DNA from: Lysobacterales bacterium
GTDB lineage: Bacteria > Pseudomonadota > Gammaproteobacteria > Xanthomonadales > Marinicellaceae
Length of the DNA: 40,564 nucleotides
Reading direction: 5' to 3'
NCBI GenBank assembly: GCA_020442635.1
Contig: JAGRJR010000025.1
Location: forward strand, 1 to 40,564
In this document: positions 34,180 to 40,564 of the stretch, one piece after another
Position numbering within the stretch: the stretch's first letter is position 1
Layout of the letters: each line of letters begins with the position of its first letter
Position numbers and translations under genes: made by a program
The notes under the pieces: generated by a model
The model's database searches: none
What the model was told of the DNA's origin: nothing
What the model saw: only the letters and a program-made list of their open reading frames with translations

Positions 34180-35484
34180 ATGCAAATCTCAATTGATCAG
34201 TCTGAAGGTTTGGAGCGTTTAGTTAACATCGCTTTGGAAGCCGATGATATACAAACTAAAGTTGATGCAAAACTAGTCGAATTAGGCAAAGAAGTCAGGC
34301 TAAAAGGTTTCAGACAAGGTAAGGTGCCTAAAAATATTCTGAAACAAAGGTTTGGAAAACACGCCAGGCAAGAGGTTTTAGGCGAGTTGATGCAAGACTC
34401 CATCGAAAAGGCCATTAAAGAAAACGAATTTGAAATTATATCTGCGCCAGAAGTGACCAAAGCTGATGACACTGAAAATGGCGGTTTTGAGTTTCAGGCC
34501 AAAGTTGAATTGATGCCAGAAATTCCAGCCATTAATTTTGAGGAAGTCAAAGTTGATAAAATAGTTGCTGAAATTACTGACAAAGATGTCAATGACATGA
34601 TTAAAAACCTGCAGAAGCAAAAGCAGGATTGGAAGCCAAGCAAAGGCAAAATTGCCAAAGGTGATTTGGTAACCATTGAATACAAAGCCAAAGGTAAAGA
34701 TTTTTCATACCCTGAAGATGGTAAAGAAAAAATGGGTGTATTGTTAGGTGAGAGCAAAATTCCTGAAGAGTTGGCAGATAAATTGGTAGATTTGAAGGTC
34801 AAAGAAGACGACAAGGTTGAGGTTAAGTTTCCTAAAGACTTTAATGTGACAGCACTTGCTGACAAAAAAGCCAAAGTCGAATTTGAAATCACCGATGTCA
34901 GAAAAGCTAAATTACCTAAAGTTGATGAAGAGTTCGTCAAATCATTTGGTGTGGAAAGTGGAGATGTGGAAGAATTTAAATCAGACATCAAGAAAAATTT
35001 AGAGCGTGAACTGAAACAAACAGTTAACAACTCGTTCAAACTCAAAGCTTTAGAAGGATTGAGAGAAGCTTGTAAGGACACTTTGTTACCACAATCAATG
35101 ATTCAAAGAGAATCACAGCATATGGCTCAGCAAGAGCAACAACGTGCCAAACAAATGGGCATGTCTGATGTGCCAATGCCAGATCCAACTAAGTTTGAAG
35201 ATGCCGCAAAAGATCGTATTTTGAATACTTTGATTATTCAGGACATTGCTCGAAAACATGATATCAAGACAGATTTTGCTAAAGTTAGAGAGCAAATTAA
35301 TGACATTGCACAAACCTTTGAGCAGCCTGATGAAGTGATTCAAATGTATTACAAAAATCAGGACTTGATGGCCAGTGTTGAACAAAATGTCATTGAATCT
35401 CAAGTGATGGAATGGGTTGAGTCTCAAGTAAAAGTCAAAGAGAAAAAGAAATCCTTTGATGATGTGATGAAGCCAGCGGGTTAA
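34180..35484 (+). CDS. tig: Trigger factor
   Basis: This ribosome-bound chaperone and peptidyl-prolyl isomerase has 434 residues. The N-terminal ribosome-binding domain has the signature GFRQGKVP (43-50). The FKBP-like domain begins near [14 protein letters not shown] (161-174), and the helical C-terminal arm domain follows. It is complete and of normal length. GGAG lies before the ATG. There is no room for a standard promoter between tRNA-Leu and the gene, so it is read from the tRNA promoter or from one inside a tRNA gene. clpP follows after two bases. Confidence 0.98.
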   Translation: MQISIDQSEGLERLVNIALEADDIQTKVDAKLVELGKEVRLKGFRQGKVPKNILKQRFGKHARQEVLGELMQDSIEKAIKENEFEIISAPEVTKADDTENGGFEFQAKVELMPEIPAINFEEVKVDKIVAEITDKDVNDMIKNLQKQKQDWKPSKGKIAKGDLVTIEYKAKGKDFSYPEDGKEKMGVLLGESKIPEELADKLVDLKVKEDDKVEVKFPKDFNVTALADKKAKVEFEITDVRKAKLPKVDEEFVKSFGVESGDVEEFKSDIKKNLERELKQTVNNSFKLKALEGLREACKDTLLPQSMIQRESQHMAQQEQQRAKQMGMSDVPMPDPTKFEDAAKDRILNTLIIQDIARKHDIKTDFAKVREQINDIAQTFEQPDEVIQMYYKNQDLMASVEQNVIESQVMEWVESQVKVKEKKKSFDDVMKPAG

Positions 35485-35486
35485 TT

Positions 35487-36089
35487 ATGGTTAATCTTGA
35501 GGAAGCCATGAATCTGGTGCCAATGGTGATTGAAAGAACAGCCAGAGGTGAGCGTTCTTTTGATATTTATTCTCGATTATTAAAAGAGAGAATTATATTC
35601 TTGGTTGGTCAGATTGAAGATCACATGGCCAATTTGGTGGTGGCTCAACTGTTGTTTTTAGAAGCGGATAATCCTGATAAAGACATCAGTTTGTATATCA
35701 ATAGTCCAGGTGGAGTTATCACTTCAGGCATGTCAATTTATGACACCATGCAATTTATTAAACCTGATGTCAGCACCATGTGTATTGGTCAGGCCGCCAG
35801 CATGGGTGCATTCTTACTTAATGCAGGTACGCCGGGTAAAAGATTTGCTTTGCCAAATTCAAGGGTCATGATCCATCAACCTTTGGGTGGCTTTCAGGGA
35901 CAGGCTTCCGATATTGATATTCATGCACGTGAAGTTTTGAAAATCAAAAGAAAAATGAATGAGTTGATGGCCAAACATTCTGGTCAACCCATTGAAAAAA
36001 TTCAAAAAGACACTGATCGTGATCATTTTTTAAGTGCTGAAGAAGCCAAAGAATACGGAATCATTGATCAAGTCATCGAATCCCGATAA
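35487..36089 (+). CDS. clpP: ATP-dependent Clp protease proteolytic subunit ClpP
   Basis: The 200-residue serine protease subunit forms a double-heptamer barrel in the cytoplasm and works with ClpX (encoded next). The catalytic triad Ser105 (GQAASMGA), His130 (MIHQP) and Asp179 (TDRDHF) keeps the exact spacing of E. coli ClpP. NSPGG at 72-76 is also conserved. It starts two bases after tig, so the two are one transcript; the tig-clpP-clpX-lon order is typical. Confidence 0.98.
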   Translation: MVNLEEAMNLVPMVIERTARGERSFDIYSRLLKERIIFLVGQIEDHMANLVVAQLLFLEADNPDKDISLYINSPGGVITSGMSIYDTMQFIKPDVSTMCIGQAASMGAFLLNAGTPGKRFALPNSRVMIHQPLGGFQGQASDIDIHAREVLKIKRKMNELMAKHSGQPIEKIQKDTDRDHFLSAEEAKEYGIIDQVIESR

Positions 36090-36112
36090 ATCAGTCACAA
36101 TATATGTCACCA

Positions 36113-36141
36113 GGGTTGTTGTTCTTCTTGAATAACAACCC
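36113..36141 (+). terminator. Hairpin between clpP and clpX
   Basis: An 11-bp stem (GGGTTGTT/AACAACCC extended by three pairs, one G-T) with a 7-base loop. No T run follows, so it is more likely a partial terminator or mRNA-processing hairpin than a full stop. Confidence 0.5.
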
Positions 36142-36250
36142 GAGAACCCTATATTAGTCCCAATTAGTTCAGATAATGTTGTCATCGTTGTAGGCAGATG
36201 TGAGCATTTTTTGTATCATAGCTGTATTATCAGGAAAAACTATAAAACCA

Positions 36251-37516
36251 ATGAGTGAAAATAAAGGTTTAGAAGAAGTTAAACACTGTAGCTTTTGTGG
36301 CAAAAGCCAACAAGAGGTGACCAAGTTAATTGCTGGTCCAAGCGTCTTTATATGTGATGAATGTGTTGATTTGTGCAATGAAATCATTCGTGATGAAATG
36401 GAGGAGTCTTTATCCGAAAGTCTTGAAGATTTGCCAACACCTAAACGCATCCATGAGTTATTGAATGAATATGTTATTGGTCAGGAAACCGCGAAAAAGG
36501 TTTTGGCAGTAGCTGTATACAATCATTATAAAAGAATTCGTTCCAATCATTCTGACTCTGGTCAAGAAGAAGTTGAGCTTTCAAAGTCCAATATATTGCT
36601 GGTCGGTCCAACTGGTTCAGGTAAAACATTGTTGGCAGAAACTCTAGCAAGAATTTTGAATGTACCGTTCACTATTGCAGATGCCACCACTTTAACCGAA
36701 GCGGGTTATGTGGGTGAGGATGTAGAAAATATCATCCAAAAGTTATTGCAGAATTGCGATTATGATGTCGATAAAGCAGAGTCTGGCATCATATACATTG
36801 ATGAAATTGATAAAGTTTCTCGAAAATCGGAAAATCCTTCAATCACTCGTGATGTTTCAGGTGAAGGTGTTCAACAAGCCTTGCTTAAATTGATTGAAGG
36901 AACAGTGGCTTCTATTCCTCCACAAGGTGGTAGAAAGCATCCACAGCAAGAGTTTTTACAAGTTAATACCAGAAATATCTTGTTTATCTGTGGTGGCGCT
37001 TTTTCTGGGCTGGAAAAAATCATTCAAGATCGTTCACAAAAAACCGGTATAGGTTTCTCGGCTGAAGTGTCTTCTAGAAAAGATAATGAGGCAGAGTTGG
37101 CACTATTTAAAGGCCTTGAGGCGGATGATTTGGTTAAATATGGATTGATTCCTGAATTTGTTGGTAGGTTGCCTGTTTCTGCGACTTTAGAACGTTTGGA
37201 TGAGGCGGCATTAATCAGAATTCTGAAAGAACCCAAAAATGCCATCTCAAAACAATTCATGCGTTTGTTTGAAATGGAAAATGTTGAACTGGAAATTCGT
37301 GACGATGCTTATGATGCCATTGCTAAACTGGCTTTGGAACGTAAAACTGGTGCACGTGGTTTGAGAACCATTATGGAATCAGCATTACTTGATATCATGT
37401 ATGATTTGCCAGATCAGGAAAACATTGAAAAAGTGGTTATAGACAGGGCAGTTATTGAAGACGGTAACAAACCCTATTTAGTTTTTGGCAAGATTGCCAA
37501 TCAAAACACTGAATAA
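36251..37516 (+). CDS. clpX: ATP-dependent Clp protease ATP-binding subunit ClpX
   Basis: The 421-residue AAA+ unfoldase feeds substrates to ClpP. The N-terminal zinc domain has Cys13, Cys16, Cys35 and Cys38 (CSFC and CDEC). Walker A GPTGSGKT is at 119-126, and Walker [10 protein letters not shown] follows. The KTGIGF loop contacts ClpP, and sensor 2 lies in [10 protein letters not shown]. An in-frame start at 36200 would add 17 hydrophobic residues unlike any ClpX; ATG 36251 matches the family N-terminus. lon starts eight bases downstream. Confidence 0.98.
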   Translation: MSENKGLEEVKHCSFCGKSQQEVTKLIAGPSVFICDECVDLCNEIIRDEMEESLSESLEDLPTPKRIHELLNEYVIGQETAKKVLAVAVYNHYKRIRSNHSDSGQEEVELSKSNILLVGPTGSGKTLLAETLARILNVPFTIADATTLTEAGYVGEDVENIIQKLLQNCDYDVDKAESGIIYIDEIDKVSRKSENPSITRDVSGEGVQQALLKLIEGTVASIPPQGGRKHPQQEFLQVNTRNILFICGGAFSGLEKIIQDRSQKTGIGFSAEVSSRKDNEAELALFKGLEADDLVKYGLIPEFVGRLPVSATLERLDEAALIRILKEPKNAISKQFMRLFEMENVELEIRDDAYDAIAKLALERKTGARGLRTIMESALLDIMYDLPDQENIEKVVIDRAVIEDGNKPYLVFGKIANQNTE

Positions 37517-37524
37517 ATTTATTT

Positions 37525-39927
37525 ATGATAAACCCACAAGAAAAATCATCAGTTTTACCACTTCGGGATGTGGTTGTTTTCCCGGGTATGGTCGTGCCAT
37601 TATTCGTAGGGCGCGAAAAATCTATACTGGCACTTGAAAGTGCAATGAAGGCTAATCAACCTGTCATTCTGGTGGCACAAAAACAACCTGAAGTTGATGA
37701 CCCTTACATCAGTGACATTTTCGAAATTGGTACGCTTTCAACCATTTTGCAAATGGTTAAGTTACAAGATGGTACCCATAAGGTTTTGATAGAAGGTAAA
37801 GCCCGAGTCCGTTTACAACATATAGAAGATGAAAGCTATTTTAAAGCCAATTATCTAGAACTTAAACCATTGGGTGCCCTTGGTGATGCAGAAGAACTGG
37901 CAATGAAAAGGGCCTTGAAAGAACGGTTTAAGGACTATGTCAGAAAACACAAAAAGATTCCCAAGGAAATCATAACCAGCATTACCAGTATAGAAGATGT
38001 TGGCAAATTGACAGATACCATTTCAGCACATTTAGTGATTAAACACCAGGATAAACAAAACCTGCTTGAGATACTGAGTGAAAATGAGCGTCTGAAAACC
38101 ATATTGGCTATCATTGAAGCTGAACTCGAGTTGATTATCATGGAAAAGAAAATCAGAGGACGGGTGAAAGGCCAAATTGAGAAAAACCAGCGTGAGTATT
38201 ATCTCAATGAACAAATCAAAGCCATCAAAAAAGAATTGAATGACATTGACGAGTCAAACTCTGAATATGGAGATTTACAGAAAAAAATTGCTGAAACCCA
38301 ATTGACTGAAGCAGCCAGGGAAAAGGTAGAAAGCGAATTCAATAAATTGCAGATGATGCCACCGATGTCAGCTGAAGCCACTGTGGTACGCAATTATCTT
38401 GATACCATTTTAGCTTTACCTTGGAAGCAACGCAGTGATTTGAAACTGGATTTGACTTATGCCAAAGAGGTTTTGGATGAAGATCACTATGGTCTTGATG
38501 AAATCAAGGAACGAATCCTTGAATACCTCGCAGTACAACAAAGAACACCCAAAATGAAAGGTGCTATTATGTGTCTGGTAGGTCCTCCAGGTGTTGGGAA
38601 AACTTCTTTGGGTAAATCAATTGCCAAAGCAACCAATCGAAAATTTACCCGATTTTCTCTTGGTGGTGTGTCTGATGAATCTGAAATCAGGGGGCATCGC
38701 AGAACCTACATTGGTTCAATGCCCGGTCGTGTGATTCAAAATATTACCAAGGCTAAATCCTGTAATCCAGTGATGATATTGGATGAATTGGATAAAATGT
38801 CACGGGATTTTCGTGGAGATCCAGCAGCAGCTTTATTGGAAGTATTGGATCCTGAGCAAAACAATGCATTTACCGATCATTATTTAGAAGTGGATTTTGA
38901 TTTGTCTGAAGTGATGTTTATTGCCACTGCTAATTCTTTAAATATTCCAGCTCCATTAAGGGATCGCATGGAAATTATCAGAATTCCTGGTTACACCGAA
39001 GAAGAAAAAATTGAAATTGCCGTACGTTATTTGATACCAAAACAACTTAAAGCCCATGGTTTGAAAAAATCTGAAGTCAAGATATCAAAAGCAGCTATAA
39101 AGGATATCGTCAGACACTACACCAGGGAGTCTGGTGTCAGAAGTTTGGAACGTGAAATTGCGAAAGTCGCCCGTAAAGCGGTCAAGAAAATATTAACCAA
39201 TAAAGAAATTGGTACCATCAGTGTTTCTGTTAAAAATTTACAAGAATTCTTAGGTGTTAAAAAAATCAGCTTTGGTGTTGCAGAAAACAGCGATGAAGTG
39301 GGTACGGTTACTGGATTGGCCTGGACTGAAGTGGGTGGAGATCTGTTACAAATAGAAGCAGCTACTTTTCCAGGTAATGGCAAATTGACATTAACCGGAC
39401 ACTTGGGTTCGGTTATGAAGGAGTCGATTCAAGCCGCGTTATCTGTGGTTAAATCCAGAGCAGCTATCTTTGGTATTGAGCCTGAAGTTTTTACTAAAAT
39501 GGATATTCACGTGCACGTGCCAGAGGGAGCAACACCCAAAGATGGACCAAGCGCTGGTATTGGTATGTGTACAGCCTTGGTTTCTGCACTTAGCCAAAAC
39601 CCAGTGAAAGCCAATGTCGCTATGACTGGTGAAATTACATTACGGGGTAGAGTGTTGGCCATAGGAGGTTTAAAAGAAAAACTTTTGGCTGCATTAAGAG
39701 GCGGTGTTAAAACCGTGATTATTCCAAAAGAAAATGAAAAAAATCTGAGTGAAATGCCACAAAACATCACCGATAAGCTGAACATTGTTCCAGTTAAATG
39801 GATTGATGAGGTATTAACTTTGGCACTAAGTCAAAAAATTAAGAAAATTGTTCCGGATTTTAAAGAAAAAGACAGCGTACCTCTGCTACAAAAAGATGAT
39901 ACGCTGCAAAATGAAAAAAGTCATTAA
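37525..39927 (+). CDS. lon: ATP-dependent protease Lon (LonA type)
   Basis: An 800-residue cytoplasmic AAA+ protease. The N-terminal substrate-binding domain opens with LPLRDVVVFPGMVVPLFVGRE, a coiled-coil region follows near 190-260, Walker A GPPGVGKT is at 353-360, and the C-terminal protease domain has catalytic Ser676 (DGPSAG) and Lys719 (GGLKEKLLAA), with the same 43-residue spacing as E. coli. The acidic C-terminal tail is long. It is the last gene of the tig-clpP-clpX-lon run and ends at a strong terminator. Confidence 0.98.
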   Translation: MINPQEKSSVLPLRDVVVFPGMVVPLFVGREKSILALESAMKANQPVILVAQKQPEVDDPYISDIFEIGTLSTILQMVKLQDGTHKVLIEGKARVRLQHIEDESYFKANYLELKPLGALGDAEELAMKRALKERFKDYVRKHKKIPKEIITSITSIEDVGKLTDTISAHLVIKHQDKQNLLEILSENERLKTILAIIEAELELIIMEKKIRGRVKGQIEKNQREYYLNEQIKAIKKELNDIDESNSEYGDLQKKIAETQLTEAAREKVESEFNKLQMMPPMSAEATVVRNYLDTILALPWKQRSDLKLDLTYAKEVLDEDHYGLDEIKERILEYLAVQQRTPKMKGAIMCLVGPPGVGKTSLGKSIAKATNRKFTRFSLGGVSDESEIRGHRRTYIGSMPGRVIQNITKAKSCNPVMILDELDKMSRDFRGDPAAALLEVLDPEQNNAFTDHYLEVDFDLSEVMFIATANSLNIPAPLRDRMEIIRIPGYTEEEKIEIAVRYLIPKQLKAHGLKKSEVKISKAAIKDIVRHYTRESGVRSLEREIAKVARKAVKKILTNKEIGTISVSVKNLQEFLGVKKISFGVAENSDEVGTVTGLAWTEVGGDLLQIEAATFPGNGKLTLTGHLGSVMKESIQAALSVVKSRAAIFGIEPEVFTKMDIHVHVPEGATPKDGPSAGIGMCTALVSALSQNPVKANVAMTGEITLRGRVLAIGGLKEKLLAALRGGVKTVIIPKENEKNLSEMPQNITDKLNIVPVKWIDEVLTLALSQKIKKIVPDFKEKDSVPLLQKDDTLQNEKSH

Positions 39928-39939
39928 TAATGGACATTT

Positions 39940-39966
39940 AAAGGCACATTGTTAATGTGCCTTTTT
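39940..39966 (+). terminator. Rho-independent terminator after lon
   Basis: A perfect 11-bp stem AAAGGCACATT/AATGTGCCTTT with loop GTT, followed by more T residues. It starts 12 bases after the lon stop. Confidence 0.9.
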
Positions 39967-40090
39967 AAGTTAATCTAACCGTTAAATTTAAGAATAGCCG
40001 AATAAAAACTTGCTTATCAAATCAAGCTATGCTTGAGTTTGCGAAGAATTTCATGAATTTCAGGCAGGTTAAAAAAATAATAAAAAATTA

Positions 40091-40119
40091 TTAGCAAATG
40101 CTGAAGAAACTGTTATAAA
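40091..40119 (+). promoter_or_regulatory. Promoter of the HU gene
   Basis: TTAGCA (40091-40096), 17 bases, TATAAA (40114-40119). The start codon is 58 bases further, leaving a leader that contains the palindrome at 40131-40146. Confidence 0.55.
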
Positions 40120-40130
40120 ATGCGCCTTTC

Positions 40131-40146
40131 TTGACATTCATGTCAA
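40131..40146. promoter_or_regulatory. 16-bp palindrome in the HU leader
   Basis: Perfect arms TTGACAT and ATGTCAA around TC, just downstream of the predicted transcription start. It could be an operator or a small leader hairpin. Confidence 0.5.
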
Positions 40147-40177
40147 TAAACAAAATAACGAGACGAAGGAGTAAATA

Positions 40178-40450
40178 ATGAAGAAACAAGATTTTATCAA
40201 AGCCGTTGCTGAGAGCGCAAACGTATCACAATCTACTGCAAGTGACTGTTTTGACGCTGTGGTTGACACCATCACTGGAGCTTTGAAAAATGGCGACAAA
40301 TTGACTTTTGTTGGCTTTGGAACATTCGCTGTTAAAGAGCGTTCAGCGAGAGAAGGACGTAACCCAAGAACCGGTGAAACCATTAAAATTGCAGCAGCAA
40401 AAATTCCATCATTTAAAGCTGGTAAAGCATTAAAAGATGCAGTAAACTAA
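40178..40450 (+). CDS. hupB: DNA-binding protein HU
   Basis: This 90-residue histone-like nucleoid protein binds and bends DNA as a dimer. It has the helical N-terminal half, GFGTFAVKERSAREGRNPRTGE (46-67) with the intercalating Pro63 in the DNA-binding arm, and the family ending FKAGKALKDAVN. Location after lon points to HupB, although the alpha and beta types cannot be told apart by sequence alone. GAAGGAG gives a strong ribosome binding site. tRNA-Val begins 13 bases after the stop. Confidence 0.96.
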   Translation: MKKQDFIKAVAESANVSQSTASDCFDAVVDTITGALKNGDKLTFVGFGTFAVKERSAREGRNPRTGETIKIAAAKIPSFKAGKALKDAVN

Positions 40451-40463
40451 CGCTCCCTGAATC

Positions 40464-40539
40464 GGGTGCTTAGCTCAGCTGGGAGAGCATCGCCCTTACA
40501 AGGCGAGGGTCGGGGGTTCGATCCCCTCAGCACCCACCA
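40464..40539 (+). tRNA. tRNA-Val (anticodon TAC)
   Basis: The acceptor GGGTGCT pairs with AGCACCC, the anticodon stem is TCGCC/GGCGA with loop CTTACAA, and CCA is encoded. It lies directly downstream of the HU gene and may share its transcript. Confidence 0.97.
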
Positions 40540-40544
40540 GATTC

Positions 40545-40564
40545 GGAGCGGTAGTTCAGTTGGT
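40545..40564 (+). tRNA. Start of a tRNA gene, probably tRNA-Asp (cut by window end)
   Basis: GGAGCGGTAGTTCAGTTGGT matches the 5' end of bacterial tRNA-Asp, which often follows tRNA-Val. The anticodon is beyond the window, so identity rests on the acceptor and D-arm sequence only. Confidence 0.75.

Noticed and set aside
34494..35081. 195-codon minus-strand frame inside tig
   Set aside because: It is antisense to a complete essential gene, has Ser/Leu-rich low-complexity composition, and no family motif.
36200..36250. Upstream start for clpX
   Set aside because: The added residues are hydrophobic and do not match any ClpX N-terminus.

Overview
The window reads as a chromosomal segment of a gammaproteobacterium of roughly 40% G+C. 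The housekeeping blocks lolA-rarA-crcB, exbB-exbD-msbA-lpxK-kdsB, alaS-csrA-tRNA-Ser and tig-clpP-clpX-lon-HU have gammaproteobacterial gene order, and lipid A/Kdo genes mark a Gram-negative envelope. The many secreted repeat proteins and a Marinobacter-type fatty acyl reductase suggest a marine or saline heterotroph, possibly near Marinicella. That placement is inference, since there is no rRNA here.

Layout. 1-3117 (minus) is the N-terminal 1039 codons of a very large secreted protein with 110-residue tandem repeats; it runs off the left edge. 3338-6543 is a tight operon lolA-rarA-crcB-TolB-like propeller gene, followed by tRNA-Arg(CCT). 6756-11670 is a membrane glycosyltransferase module: a GT-C gene broken by two in-frame TAA codons, a YfhO-type membrane protein and a DPM1-like GT2. 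It ends at a hairpin shared with a convergent gene for a five-repeat DUF3011 protein (11761-13005). 13102-19065 is a divergent acyl-CoA/lipid locus. On the minus strand lie acyl-CoA dehydrogenase, TetR, APH-like kinase, SDR and SnoaL-like genes; on the plus strand lie an SDR and a saccharopine-dehydrogenase-like reductase. A 22-bp operator-like palindrome sits between the two arms. 19124-22417 holds two paralogous secreted proteins of no family I recognise. 22436-25386 is a second lipid locus: an acyl-CoA-binding protein with a TetR regulator, divergent from a two-domain fatty acyl reductase. 25517-30046 is the lipid A/Kdo operon. 30117-33075 is alaS and csrA. 33225-34153 holds six tRNA genes plus an odd palindromic element attached to a partial second tRNA-Ser 3' end. 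34180-40450 is the proteostasis block tig, clpP, clpX, lon, and then HU. tRNA-Val and the start of tRNA-Asp close the window. No stretch longer than 300 bases lacks a gene.

How the genes work together. The kinase, dehydrogenase and SDR set resembles the logic used to break down 4-hydroxyacyl-CoA (the Lva levulinate pathway of Pseudomonas putida; animal ACAD10/11): reduce a keto group, phosphorylate the hydroxyl, then eliminate phosphate. The ACBP/fatty acyl reductase locus points to fatty alcohol or wax ester formation. The GT2 and GT-C genes fit transfer of sugar from a polyprenyl-phosphate carrier, with one step apparently lost. The least explained items are the interrupted tRNA-Ser 3' copy at 33316-33476, the doubly stopped GT-C gene, and the secreted paralog pair.
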